From the NCBI RefSeq assembly GCF_001583415.1, contig NZ_CP014475.1:2232001-2296000 (forward strand): 64,000 bases of DNA. Reading direction: 5' to 3'. How positions within the stretch are numbered: position 1 is the first letter of the stretch; each line of letters opens with the position of its first letter. Source of the stretch: Mycolicibacterium phlei. Its GTDB lineage: Bacteria > Actinomycetota > Actinomycetes > Mycobacteriales > Mycobacteriaceae. Of this stretch, positions 19,425 to 27,770 are shown piece after piece. The notes beneath the pieces are model-generated. The model was given only the letters and a program-made list of their open reading frames with translations. It was not told the origin of the DNA and did not search any database. The translations under genes and the position numbers were made by a program.

Positions 19425-20129
19425 ATGAAGAAGTACTACGGCCACACCCTGCTGTACCTGCACGAGACCATCTCGCTGGGATCGGCACGCGCTGACCAGT
19501 TCACCCACGCCTTCAGCACCATCTACCAGCCGATGATGACCGAGCTGGGCGCGCGGTTGTTCGCGATCTGGGAGACCACGCCGTACAACGGGCACTGGCC
19601 GCAGGTCACCATCATCTGGGAGATCGACAAGTTCGCCGACTACGCCGCGATCGGCCGGGGACAGGCGCCCGGCGGTAGCCACGAGGCCGTCGCTGCGCAG
19701 TGGAAGCAGTACCTGACGGCGATCGGCGCCTCCGGTGAGGGCCGCATCATGTACGCCGGCAAGTACAACCGGACACTGGCCCAGTTGCAGGAGGCCGGAT
19801 TCACGGCGGGCCTGGTGATCCAGGAGATCATGCAGACCAAACCCGGCCGCCAGGACGACTACATCCGCGAACTGGAACGCCTCTACGTGCCGTGGTCGGA
19901 GAGCACCGGCAAGCTGTGGCTCGGATCGTTCATCACCACCTTCCGCTTCAACGAGGTCATCCACTACTGGGCGCTGGAGGGGGAGTGGGACTGCTTCGCC
20001 AACCACTACCCGTCGTGGAAGGACAGCCCACCCGCCGAGATCGTCACCTGGATGAGCGTCGCGCCCGCCCTGCGCGACGGCTGGGAGGACTCGATCCTGC
20101 AGGCCCTACCCCCGTCACCACTGCAATGA
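19425..20129 (+). CDS. NIPSNAP-like duplicated alpha/beta-barrel protein
   Basis: A 234-residue protein that I only partly recognise. It seems to contain two related ferredoxin-like (dimeric alpha/beta barrel) halves: residues 1-85 with LGARLFAIWE and QVTIIWEIDKFADYAAI, and residues 115-215 with KLWLGSFITTF and EVIHYWALEGEWDCFANHY. This resembles NIPSNAP/EthD-like proteins, which occur in degradation operons with no settled reaction. The start is ATG at 19425; no stronger RBS-backed start is seen. It is the first gene of a seven-gene chain and its stop overlaps the P450 start (ATGA). Confidence 0.5.
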   Translation: MKKYYGHTLLYLHETISLGSARADQFTHAFSTIYQPMMTELGARLFAIWETTPYNGHWPQVTIIWEIDKFADYAAIGRGQAPGGSHEAVAAQWKQYLTAIGASGEGRIMYAGKYNRTLAQLQEAGFTAGLVIQEIMQTKPGRQDDYIRELERLYVPWSESTGKLWLGSFITTFRFNEVIHYWALEGEWDCFANHYPSWKDSPPAEIVTWMSVAPALRDGWEDSILQALPPSPLQ

Positions 20130-21349
20130 CATCGACTGAACTCCAGACGTTCTCGTACGACCCGTTCGACCCGGCGGTGATGGCCGACCCGCTGCCGTAC
20201 TACCGGACGCTGCGCGACCAGCACCCGGTGTACTACATCGCGAAGTGGGACACCTACGCGCTGTCGCGGTTCGACGACATCTGGCGGGTGCTCGAGATCA
20301 ACGACGGCACCTTCGTCGCCTCCGAGGGAACCCTGCCCGCCGCAACGGTTCTCGGCACCCGCAACGACGGGCCCGTGCCCGACCCGCCGCTGCACCCGAT
20401 GCCGTTCCACGCCAACTTCGACGCCCCGATCTACGACAGCGTCCGGCTGTGCACGTCCGGACCGTTCCGACCGCGGTCGGTGTCGGGACTGGCCGACCGG
20501 ATCCGCACCCTGGCCAACGAACGGCTCGACGAGCTGCTACCGCGCGGCCGCTTCGACCTCACCCAGGAGTACGGCGGCATCGTCGCCGCGTCGGTGGTGT
20601 GCGAACTGCTCGGCCTGCCAGTCGATCTCGCCGGTGAGGTGCTGGCAACGGTGAACGCGGGCAGCATGGCGCAGCCGGGCAGCGGCGTCGAGGTCGCCAA
20701 CGCCCGGCCCGGTTACCTCTCCTACCTGACGCCGCTGATCGAGCAGGCCCGCGCGCATCCGGGCAGCAACCCGATCGCCGACAAGCTGATCGAGTACCGG
20801 CTGCCCGACGGGTCGGCGTTCAACGACGTCGAGGCCGCCACCCAGCTGCTCGGCATCTTCATCGGCGGCACCGAGACCGTGCCGAAGATCGTCGCGCACG
20901 GCCTGTGGGAACTGGGCAGCCACCCCGACCAGTTGGCCGAGGTGCGTGCCGATCTCGATGCCAACGTGCCCGTCGCGCGGGAGGAGATGATCCGGTTCTG
21001 CGCGCCCGCACAGTGGTTCGCCCGCACGGTCCGCAAGCCGTACACCATCCACGACACCACGATCCGGCCCGGCCAGCGCATCATCACGCTGCTCGCGTCG
21101 GCCAACCGTGACGAACGCGAATACCCCGACCCCGAACGGTTCGTGTGGAACCGCCCGATCGAACGGTTGCTGGCCTTCGGCCGGGGACAGCACTTCTGTC
21201 TCGGGGTGCACCTGGCGCGCCTGGAGATCGCGACCATGGTGACCGAATGGCTCAAACGGGTGCCCGACTGGCACATCGACACGGCCGCCGCATCCCGGCC
21301 CCCGTCGAGTTTCCAGTGGGGCTGGAGCAGCGTCCCGGTGGAGGTCTGA
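20126..21349 (+). CDS. cytochrome P450 (class I, bacterial soluble)
   Basis: A 407-residue soluble haem monooxygenase. The haem thiolate motif FGRGQHFCLG is at residues 351-360 with Cys358; the ExxR pair is Glu287/Arg290; the I-helix oxygen-activation motif is GGTET (247-251), with Gly-Gly where many P450s have Ala-Gly. The ATG overlaps the stop of the preceding gene. It probably receives electrons from the 3Fe-4S-type ferredoxin at 15497; a reductase is not in the window. Position first among the redox genes suggests an initial hydroxylation. I cannot assign a CYP family. Confidence 0.95.
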   Translation: MTSTELQTFSYDPFDPAVMADPLPYYRTLRDQHPVYYIAKWDTYALSRFDDIWRVLEINDGTFVASEGTLPAATVLGTRNDGPVPDPPLHPMPFHANFDAPIYDSVRLCTSGPFRPRSVSGLADRIRTLANERLDELLPRGRFDLTQEYGGIVAASVVCELLGLPVDLAGEVLATVNAGSMAQPGSGVEVANARPGYLSYLTPLIEQARAHPGSNPIADKLIEYRLPDGSAFNDVEAATQLLGIFIGGTETVPKIVAHGLWELGSHPDQLAEVRADLDANVPVAREEMIRFCAPAQWFARTVRKPYTIHDTTIRPGQRIITLLASANRDEREYPDPERFVWNRPIERLLAFGRGQHFCLGVHLARLEIATMVTEWLKRVPDWHIDTAAASRPPSSFQWGWSSVPVEV

Positions 21350-21350
21350 C

Positions 21351-22319
21351 ATGTGGTCCTACCGACTCATCGCCCCCTACACGTTCGAGCGCATCGACAT
21401 CGCACAGCCGTCACCGGAGACGCTGGGCGACCGGCAGGTGCTGCTGCGTTTCCGCGCCGCTGGGGTGTGCGGCAGCGACCTGCCGCCGTTTCGCGGTGTG
21501 CGCGGCAAGATCCCGGGCGATCAGGGGCGCAGTGCCGCCGAGATGCCCGGCTTCCCGATCCACGAGATCGTCGGCGAGGTGGTTGCCAGCAGGCACCGCA
21601 GCATCGGGATCGGCGACCAGGTGGTCGGGTGGGCCTCCGGCTTCGACGGGCTGATGGAGTACGTCGTCGCCGACGGTGACGGGCTGGCCGCCTACGACCC
21701 ATCACTGTCACCCGCCCACGCGGTGGCGCTGCAGCCGCTGGCCTGCGTGCTCTACGCCGCCGAACAACTGCCCAGACTGTCCGGGCTGCACGTCGCGGTC
21801 ATCGGCCAGGGCTCCATCGGCCTGCTGTTCTCCTATGCGGCAAAGGCGTTCGGGGCGCGACGGGTCACCGGCGTCGACCCCGTCGACCGCGACGCGGTGG
21901 CCAAGGAGTTCGGCGTCGACACCGTCGTGCGCGCCACCAGCGACCGGTGGGTCAGCCAGCTGGAACCCGGCGACCGGCCCGATGTGGTGATCGAGGCGGT
22001 CGGCCACCAGGTCGCCACCCTGGGCCATGCCATCGAGGCCGCCGCTCCGGGCGGCACGGTGTTCTACTTCGGCGTCCCCGACGACGACACCTACCCGATC
22101 AGCATGCGCACCATGCTGCGCAACAACCTGACGCTGAAGTCCGGGGTGACGCTCGACCGGCGCCGGATGCTGGCGGCAGCAGGCGAGTTCGCGCGTCAGC
22201 ACCCGGACCTGTTGCCCGCGTACGTGACCCACACGTTCGGCGTCGACGACGCCCAGGCCGCGTTCGACCTGGCCTGTCGGCCTGCGCCGGACCGGATCAA
22301 GATAGCGATCGTGCAGTGA
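21351..22319 (+). CDS. zinc-type medium-chain alcohol dehydrogenase
   Basis: A 322-residue MDR dehydrogenase. The catalytic zinc site is visible as CGSD (about residues 39-42) and the His-Glu pair in FPIHEIVGE. The cofactor site is VIGQGSIGLLFSYAAKAFG, a GxGxxG Rossmann turn. The structural-zinc four-Cys lobe is absent, as in shorter MDR members. The ATG starts one base after the P450 stop. It would oxidise the alcohol made by the P450 to a ketone or aldehyde, the substrate type needed by the downstream Baeyer-Villiger enzyme. That order is an inference. Confidence 0.85.
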   Translation: MWSYRLIAPYTFERIDIAQPSPETLGDRQVLLRFRAAGVCGSDLPPFRGVRGKIPGDQGRSAAEMPGFPIHEIVGEVVASRHRSIGIGDQVVGWASGFDGLMEYVVADGDGLAAYDPSLSPAHAVALQPLACVLYAAEQLPRLSGLHVAVIGQGSIGLLFSYAAKAFGARRVTGVDPVDRDAVAKEFGVDTVVRATSDRWVSQLEPGDRPDVVIEAVGHQVATLGHAIEAAAPGGTVFYFGVPDDDTYPISMRTMLRNNLTLKSGVTLDRRRMLAAAGEFARQHPDLLPAYVTHTFGVDDAQAAFDLACRPAPDRIKIAIVQ

Positions 22320-23059
22320 CGTCGCGGCTGCAGGACGCGCTCGCCGCCAAGGACAGGATCTGGGGCGGCTGGGTGGTCGGGCCCGGCATCATCGGGCCCG
22401 AGACGTTCGCCGCCGCCGGCTACGACTACGTCGGATTCGACATCCAGCACGGCTATCTCGACGACGCCGACGTCGCGCTGATCCTGCGCCGGCTCGAGCA
22501 CGTGCCGATCGCCACCGCGGTGCGGGTGCCGTCGACCGACCCGGCGCCGATCGGCCGGGTGCTCGACGCGGGCGCCGACGCGGTGATCGTCGCGATGGTC
22601 GAGTCCGCCGAGCAGGCCGCCGCCGCGGTGGCCGCCACCCGCTACGCGCCCGCAGGGGTGCGCAGCTACGGTCCGCTGCGCGCGGACCTCGGCGCCGACC
22701 CCGCCGCCCACGAGGCGCGGGTCAGCGTGTTCGTGATGATCGAGAGCGCCGGGGGACTGCACGCGCTCGACGAGATCTGCGCGGTTCCCGGGCTCACCGG
22801 CCTCTACGTCGGCCCCGCCGACCTGGCCATCTCCCTGGGGCACCGGCCCGCCGAGGCGTGGAGCGCGCCCGCGGTGCGCGACGCGATCACCCGGATACAG
22901 GCCGCCGCCGCGTCGGCCGGACTGGTCGCCGGCATCCACGCCGGCACGGGCAAGACCGGGAAAGCCATGGGCGAACAGGGCTTCCGAATGCTCACACTCG
23001 GCTCGGAGAGCCAGGCGCTGCGCCGCGGTGCGACAGAGATCCTGAAGGAGGCGCAATGA
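22316..23059 (+). CDS. HpcH/HpaI aldolase/citrate lyase-family protein
   Basis: A 247-residue class II pyruvate aldolase-type protein with a (beta/alpha)8 barrel. Conserved blocks are GYDYVGFDIQHGYLDD (residues 33-48), the metal-binding Glu in VMIESAGGL and Asp in YVGPADLAISLG. Members cleave 4-hydroxy-2-oxo acids to pyruvate and an aldehyde, or act on malyl-CoA-like thioesters. The GTG at 22316 overlaps the stop of the dehydrogenase (GTGA). Its product could be taken by the SDR or ALDH. Function within the family is not settled. Confidence 0.88.
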   Translation: MTSRLQDALAAKDRIWGGWVVGPGIIGPETFAAAGYDYVGFDIQHGYLDDADVALILRRLEHVPIATAVRVPSTDPAPIGRVLDAGADAVIVAMVESAEQAAAAVAATRYAPAGVRSYGPLRADLGADPAAHEARVSVFVMIESAGGLHALDEICAVPGLTGLYVGPADLAISLGHRPAEAWSAPAVRDAITRIQAAAASAGLVAGIHAGTGKTGKAMGEQGFRMLTLGSESQALRRGATEILKEAQ

Positions 23060-23775
23060 CCGCACGGGTCGCGTTGGTCACGGGTGCCGCCCGCGGGCAG
23101 GGGGCGGCGATCGTGCGGCGGCTGTGCGCCGACGGGTACCGCGTCGCCGCGTGCGATGTGCTGGCCGACGAACTGCGGGCCTCCGTCGCGGAGTTCGGCG
23201 ACGCGGCGCTGGCCGTCGACCTCGACGTGACGTCGGCAGACCAGTGGGCCGCCGCGGTGGCCGCGACCGTCGAGCGGTTCGGCGCGCTCACCGCCCTGGT
23301 GAACAACGCCGGTGTGCTGCACCGCACCCCGCTGGCCGAGGAGACCGCCGAGGGTTTCGAGCGCAGCTGGCGGGTCAACTGTCTGGGCCCATTCCTGGGG
23401 ATCCAGGCCACGCTGCCGCACCTGCGTGCCGCCGACGGAGCGGCCGTCGTCAACACCTGCAGCACCGGGGCGATACGGCCGTTCCCGAACCACGGCGCCT
23501 ACGGCTCGTCGAAGTGGGCGCTGCGCGGGCTGACCCAGATCGCGGCGGCCGAGTTGGCGGCCGACGGCATCCGCGTCAACGCGGTGTTCCCGGGCCCGAT
23601 CGCCACACCGATGCTCGACGACGCCACCCAGAACAGGCTGACCGCCACCTTCGGCCGGCTCGGGCAACCCGGCGAGGTAGCCGACGCCGTCGCCTACCTG
23701 CTGTCGGAGCACGCGTCGTTCGTCACCGGCGCCGAACTCGTCGTCGACGGAGGGCAATGTCTACGAATCGGATGA
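23056..23775 (+). CDS. short-chain dehydrogenase/reductase (classical SDR)
   Basis: A 239-residue classical SDR. The cofactor motif TGAARGQG is at residues 9-16, NNAG at about 82-85, the catalytic Ser in NTCSTGAIRP and Tyr-x3-Lys in YGSSK. ATG at 23056 overlaps the aldolase stop (ATGA) and follows GAAGGAG. It lacks the mid-protein insertion of mycofactocin-type SDRs such as the one at 32646, so it should use free NAD(P). Part of the P450/BVMO operon. Confidence 0.92.
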   Translation: MTARVALVTGAARGQGAAIVRRLCADGYRVAACDVLADELRASVAEFGDAALAVDLDVTSADQWAAAVAATVERFGALTALVNNAGVLHRTPLAEETAEGFERSWRVNCLGPFLGIQATLPHLRAADGAAVVNTCSTGAIRPFPNHGAYGSSKWALRGLTQIAAAELAADGIRVNAVFPGPIATPMLDDATQNRLTATFGRLGQPGEVADAVAYLLSEHASFVTGAELVVDGGQCLRIG

Positions 23776-25262
23776 GGGTCGGCATCATCGGCGCCGGCCC
23801 GGGTGGACTGGCGCTGGGAGTCTTCCTGCGCAAGGCCGGGTTTCGAGACTTCGTCATCTTCGACCGGGAGGACGGCGTCGGCGGCACCTGGCGCATCAAC
23901 ACCTATCCCGGGCTGGCGTGCGATGTGAAGTCGCACCTGTACTCGTTCTCGTTCGACCTCAATCCGGACTGGTCGCGGCTGTGGGCGTCGCAGCCGGAGA
24001 TCCTGGCGTACTTCGAACGCTGCGCGCAGCGCTACGGGCTCGTCCCGCATCTGAAGCTCAACACCGAGATCGCCTCGCTGCGCTGGGACGGTCGCGCCTG
24101 GCAGCTGGCGACCGGTGCGGGGGAGCGTTACGAGTTCGACGTGGTGGTCTCGGCGATCGGTTTGTTCACCCGGCCGGTCATGCCCGACCTGGTGCAGGAG
24201 GAGCCGTTCACCGGGGTCGTCATGCACACCGCGCGCTGGGACCACTCCGTGGACCTGACCGGTAAGCGGGTTGCCGTGCTGGGCACGGGATCCACTGCGG
24301 CGCAGCTGGTTCCGGAGGTGGCGAAGATGGCCTCCGCGGTGTACTCGGTGCAGCGGTCGCCGACCTGGATCCTGCCGAAACCCGACCGCCCCTACAGCGC
24401 GCGGGAGAAGTGGGTGTTCCGGCACATCCCGCTGGCCACCAGGATCTACCGCACCCGGCTGTGGCTGCGCAGCGAGTCGAACATCTCGGTGATCGAGCAC
24501 GGCAGCGACAAGACCAAGGAGTTCCGCGACATCGCGCTCAAGGTACTCGAGTCCGCGGTGCCCGACGAGGATCTGCGCAGCCGGCTCACCCCGGACCACC
24601 CGCTGGGCTGCAAGCGGCTGGTGTTCGCCAGCGACTACCTGCAGACCCTGACCCAGCCGCACGTCGAGGTGATCGCCAGCCCGGCGCGCGCCCTGCGGGC
24701 CCGCTCGCTGGTCACCGAGGACGGCACCGAACGCGAGGTCGACGTGGTGCTGTGCGCGACGGGCTACGCCGCGGCCGACTACCTCGGCCAGATCGAGGTC
24801 GTCGGCGAGGACGGGGTGACGCTGCGCGAGGTGTGGCGCGACGGCGCCCACGCCTACCTCGGCATGACGGTGCCGAAGTTCCCGAACTTCTTCATGCTCT
24901 ACGGCCCCAACACCAACGTCGGCTCCAACAGCGTGCTGTTCGTGCTGGAGGCACAGGCGCACTACATCGTGCGCGCGCTGAAACACCTGCGGCGCAAGGG
25001 AACACGCTACGTCGCCGTCAAACCCGAGGCGCTGGCGGCGTACATGGCCAAGATCGACAAGTGGATGACGGGCACGGTGTGGCTGACCCGCTGCAGCAGC
25101 TACTTCCGCGCCCCGAACGGCCGTGTCGTCACACAATGGCCGCGCAGCGCGCGGGCCTTCTGGGCGATGACGCGTCGGTTCAAGGCCTCCGACTACGTGT
25201 TCACGCCACCGGCGCGGTTGGACGCCGGTGCGGCCGAGGCGGTGACGGAGGCGCGGCCGTGA
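23757..25262 (+). CDS. flavin-containing Baeyer-Villiger-type monooxygenase
   Basis: A 501-residue NAD(P)H- and FAD-dependent monooxygenase. The FAD motif GAGPGG is at 12-17, the Baeyer-Villiger fingerprint FTGVVMHTARW (FxGxxxHxxxW) at 151-161 and the second Rossmann motif GTGSTA at 176-181; a late ATG motif is CATGYAAADY. Such enzymes insert oxygen next to a ketone to give an ester or lactone. GGAGGG at 23749-23754 favours ATG 23757; an ATG at 23772 would give an exact ATGA overlap with the SDR and is also possible. The next gene encodes an esterase, consistent with this chemistry. Confidence 0.92.
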   Translation: MSTNRMRVGIIGAGPGGLALGVFLRKAGFRDFVIFDREDGVGGTWRINTYPGLACDVKSHLYSFSFDLNPDWSRLWASQPEILAYFERCAQRYGLVPHLKLNTEIASLRWDGRAWQLATGAGERYEFDVVVSAIGLFTRPVMPDLVQEEPFTGVVMHTARWDHSVDLTGKRVAVLGTGSTAAQLVPEVAKMASAVYSVQRSPTWILPKPDRPYSAREKWVFRHIPLATRIYRTRLWLRSESNISVIEHGSDKTKEFRDIALKVLESAVPDEDLRSRLTPDHPLGCKRLVFASDYLQTLTQPHVEVIASPARALRARSLVTEDGTEREVDVVLCATGYAAADYLGQIEVVGEDGVTLREVWRDGAHAYLGMTVPKFPNFFMLYGPNTNVGSNSVLFVLEAQAHYIVRALKHLRRKGTRYVAVKPEALAAYMAKIDKWMTGTVWLTRCSSYFRAPNGRVVTQWPRSARAFWAMTRRFKASDYVFTPPARLDAGAAEAVTEARP

Positions 25263-26149
25263 GCATCGTCGACCGACTGGATCCCGCGCTGCGCGGTTTC
25301 GCCGAGGCGCGCACCGACCTGTCGCCGGGACTGCTCGGCATCGTGCGTGACTCGCTCAACCAGCGCCGGCTCGAGACGTCGATGACCGTCAACACCGCTG
25401 GGGTGGAGATCGAGGAGCGCACGGCCGGGGCGGTGCCGGTGCGCATCTACCGCGGCGGCCCACCCGGACCCGCGGTGATCTACTGCCACTCCGGCGCTTT
25501 CGTACTGGGCAACCTCGACACCGACCACCGCCAGTGTGTCGAGTTCGCCCGGCGTGCGGCCTGCACGGTGATCTCCGTCGGCTACCGGCTGGCGCCCGAG
25601 CACCCGTACCCGGCGGCCGTCGAGGACGTGTCGCTGGTCTTCGAGTGGGTCATCGACAACGCCGCCGTGCTCGGCGTCGACGCCGAGCGGCTCGCGGTGG
25701 CGGGCAGCAGTGCGGGCGGGGCGCTGGCCGCCGGGCTGGCGCTGCGGGAGCCGGTGGTGTTCCAGCTGCTGCACCAGCCCGTGCTCGACGACCGGCCCAC
25801 CCCGTCGAAGGACGAGTTCACCACCACACCCGGCTTCGACGGTGTGGCGGCCGAGGCGATGTGGCGGCACTACCTCGGCGACGCGGATGCCGACGACGTC
25901 GCCGTGCCTGCCCGCAGTCATGAGTTGGCCGATGCGCCACCGACATTCATCAGCTGCTCGGAGCTCGACCCGTTGCGCGACGAGGCTTTGGACTACGCGG
26001 TGCGGCTGCTGTACGCCGGTGTGCCGACCGAACTGCACATGTTCGCGGGCACCTGCCACGGCTTCGACTCGCTGCTGCCCGACTGGGAGGTCAGCACGCA
26101 GCTGTTCGAACTGCAGGGCGCCGCGCTGCGCCGGGCCCTGCACTCTTAG
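25259..26149 (+). CDS. alpha/beta-hydrolase fold esterase, HSL family
   Basis: A 296-residue carboxylesterase of the hormone-sensitive-lipase family. The nucleophile Ser151 is in GSSAG, with Asp237 (ELDPLRDE) and His267 (CHGFDS) completing the triad. The usual oxyanion motif HGGG is replaced by HSGA at 77-80, which keeps the His but alters two glycines. GTG at 25259 overlaps the monooxygenase stop (GTGA). It would hydrolyse the ester or lactone produced by the upstream Baeyer-Villiger enzyme. Last gene of the seven-gene operon. Confidence 0.92.
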   Translation: MSIVDRLDPALRGFAEARTDLSPGLLGIVRDSLNQRRLETSMTVNTAGVEIEERTAGAVPVRIYRGGPPGPAVIYCHSGAFVLGNLDTDHRQCVEFARRAACTVISVGYRLAPEHPYPAAVEDVSLVFEWVIDNAAVLGVDAERLAVAGSSAGGALAAGLALREPVVFQLLHQPVLDDRPTPSKDEFTTTPGFDGVAAEAMWRHYLGDADADDVAVPARSHELADAPPTFISCSELDPLRDEALDYAVRLLYAGVPTELHMFAGTCHGFDSLLPDWEVSTQLFELQGAALRRALHS

Positions 26150-26159
26150 CTGTGCGGTC

Positions 26160-26606
26160 CTAGCCGTGCAGCCGCAGGCCGTCGACGATCTTGTCGACCG
26201 TCTTGCGGTCGGCGCGCACAGCCAGCCCGACCGGGTCGACGTCGGCGCGGGCGAGTGCGGCGACGGCCGCGCGGTTGGCCTCGTCGTGGCCGGTGGCGAA
26301 CAACTCGGGGGTGAAGATCGCCGGGGTGACCCCGCGGGAGAGCGCGCGGTTGAGGGTGCGGGTCATGCGGTCGGCGTCGGCAGTGAACACCAGGACCGGC
26401 TGGCCGAACATCGGGGTGTAGGCGGTGCCGTCGGCGTCGCGGTACGGCGCACCGATGGAGTCAGGGGCGGTGGCGGCGATACCGCTGGCGAGGAAGGCGG
26501 TCACGTTGAGCTTCTGCCAGCCCGCCAGATCCTCGCGGACGACGATCGCGATCTTCGTCGTGATGGTCGGCATAGTGATGCTTTGTCGCTCCAGCTGATC
26601 GGTCAT
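26160..26606 (-). CDS. DUF2000-family protein
   Basis: A 148-residue cytoplasmic protein resembling the DUF2000 family, small alpha/beta proteins of unknown biochemical role. Visible features are KIAIVVREDLAGWQKLNVTAFLASG near the N-terminus (broken: KIAIVVREDLAGW, QKLNVTAFLASG), YTPMFGQPVLVFTAD and a Lys/Asp-rich C-terminal helix. It is divergent from an AsnC-type regulator gene 81 nt away, which may control it. It is convergent with the esterase gene. ATG 26606 is used; an internal ATG 11 codons later is a possible alternative. Confidence 0.7.
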   Translation of the reverse strand: MTDQLERQSITMPTITTKIAIVVREDLAGWQKLNVTAFLASGIAATAPDSIGAPYRDADGTAYTPMFGQPVLVFTADADRMTRTLNRALSRGVTPAIFTPELFATGHDEANRAAVAALARADVDPVGLAVRADRKTVDKIVDGLRLHG

Positions 26607-26687
26607 ACTCTCGAAAGGTAGGCAGAATGCGTCCCTGAATGGTGATCGGCCGAATAAAATTTTGTACGTAGGGTGCGGGGAGGCGGG
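26607..26687. promoter_or_regulatory. AT-rich divergent promoter gap with AAAATTTT core
   Basis: This 81-nt gap separates the DUF2000 and AsnC-type genes. It contains CGAATAAAATTTTGTACG at about 26651-26668, the most AT-rich stretch nearby, with the dyad AAAATTTT. AsnC/Lrp proteins favour such AT-centred dyads, so autoregulation is plausible. No strict -35/-10 pair is clear. Confidence 0.35.
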
Positions 26688-27149
26688 ATGGACGAACTTG
26701 ATTCGGCGATCGTCGAGGCATTGCAGGCGGATGGTCGGCGCAGCAACCGCGACCTCGCGGCGGCACTCGGGGTCGCCCCGTCGACCACCTTGGAGCGGGT
26801 GCGGTCGCTACGGGCGCGCGGTGTGCTGACCGGGGTGCACGCGCACGTCGATCTCGCGAAGCTCGGCAGGCCGGTGCAGGCGATGGTGACCGTCCGGTTG
26901 CGCCCGCAGACCCGTCAGGTGGTCCAGGGGTTCCGCGACTTCGTGCTCGGTCTGCCGCAGACATTGCAGGTGTTCGTCACCACCGGAACCGAGGATCTGC
27001 TCGTGCACGTGGCGGTGCCGTCGACCGAGGCGCTGCGCGACTTCGTGCTCGACTCGATCACCAAACGCCGGGAGGTCGCCGGGGTGCGCACGGACGTGGT
27101 GTTCGACCACCTGGAAAAGCATGTCGTGACACCGATTTCGGGTTCCTGA
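26688..27149 (+). CDS. Lrp/AsnC-family transcriptional regulator
   Basis: A 153-residue feast/famine regulator. The N-terminal winged HTH covers residues 1-50 (DELDSAIVEALQADGRRSNRD, in part LDSAIVEALQADGRRSN, then APSTTLERVRSLRARGVL). The C-terminal RAM ligand domain follows (VQAMVTVRLRPQT, VFVTTGTEDLLVHVAV). GGGGAGG at 26677-26683 supports the ATG at 26688. Such proteins sense amino acids or related metabolites. The divergent DUF2000 gene is the likely target. Confidence 0.92.
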   Translation: MDELDSAIVEALQADGRRSNRDLAAALGVAPSTTLERVRSLRARGVLTGVHAHVDLAKLGRPVQAMVTVRLRPQTRQVVQGFRDFVLGLPQTLQVFVTTGTEDLLVHVAVPSTEALRDFVLDSITKRREVAGVRTDVVFDHLEKHVVTPISGS

Positions 27150-27156
27150 CCGCGAC

Positions 27157-27214
27157 GAGCGTGCGCAAATGCCGGAAATTCCGCGGCGTGTCGCCGACAG
27201 ACACGCACGCTCGC
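27157..27214. repeat. dispersed palindromic intergenic repeat, copy 1
   Basis: A 58-bp sequence closed by CGAGCGTGCG (27157-27166) and CGCACGCTCG (27205-27214). Its interior (CAAATGCCGGAAATTCCG, GGCGTGTCG) matches the reverse complement of 57921-57982. It lies in the convergent gap between the AsnC-type and SRPBCC genes, where it could also terminate transcription. Confidence 0.7.
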
Positions 27215-27235
27215 GGATGGAGGGAAGGGCTACAG

Positions 27236-27703
27236 CTAGCCCAGTTCCTTGGCGATGGCGGCGTGGTAGTGGTCGATGTGGGCGGGGTTGACGATGCGGA
27301 AGAACCCGTCGGGCAGCGGGGCGTGCCGGTAGGCCTCGACGGTCATCGTCCTGGTGAACAGCGTCAGACCCTCACCCGGTTCGGTGAAGTGGTACTGCAC
27401 GGTGATCCGGCCCTCCATCCCGCCGTTGCCCTCGCGGTCGTGGCCGAGCCGGCCCACCGAGTTGAACATGAACAGCCGCGGGCGCATCGCGATCGCCAGA
27501 TGCCAGGTGAAGATCCGGTCGCCGTCGGGACCGGTCTCGGTCCAGGTGTCGCCGACCTCTAGTGGCAGCCGGTCGGGCAGCCCGCCGATGTTCACGCTGT
27601 TCGGATACGTCTTCGGCCAGTTCGCCGGATTGGTGACAAAGTCGTAGACGACCTCGGGAGGATGCGTGAACGTGGACTCCGAGCTGGTGGTGACGACGCC
27701 CAA
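27236..27703 (-). CDS. SRPBCC-fold (START-like) protein
   Basis: A 155-residue protein with the SRPBCC/polyketide-cyclase helix-grip fold. The start STFTHPPEVVYDFVTNPANWP (broken: STFTHPPEVVYDF, VTNPANWP), a central WTETGPDG strand turn and the C-terminal long helix YHAAIAKELG are typical. These proteins bind hydrophobic ligands and some are cyclases or hydrolases. The TTG at 27703, 7 nt from GAAAGG, is the best start. It is divergent from an acyl-CoA dehydrogenase across element D, so it is probably co-regulated with the island. Confidence 0.8.
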   Translation of the reverse strand: MGVVTTSSESTFTHPPEVVYDFVTNPANWPKTYPNSVNIGGLPDRLPLEVGDTWTETGPDGDRIFTWHLAIAMRPRLFMFNSVGRLGHDREGNGGMEGRITVQYHFTEPGEGLTLFTRTMTVEAYRHAPLPDGFFRIVNPAHIDHYHAAIAKELG

Positions 27704-27734
27704 GGTGCTGCCTTTCGTCGAGTCGCTGACAAGA

Positions 27735-27760
27735 CTTTACAAATAGCAGCAATAGTGTCA
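27735..27760. promoter_or_regulatory. island element copy D (between SRPBCC and acyl-CoA dehydrogenase genes)
   Basis: CTTTACA-N13-GTGTCA. Leftwards it reads GTGACA-N16-TAAAGT. Rightwards it reads TTTACA-N17-CACGGT, six bases before the GTG start of the acyl-CoA dehydrogenase, which fits a leaderless transcript. Confidence 0.6.
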
Positions 27761-27770
27761 CGGTGTCCAG

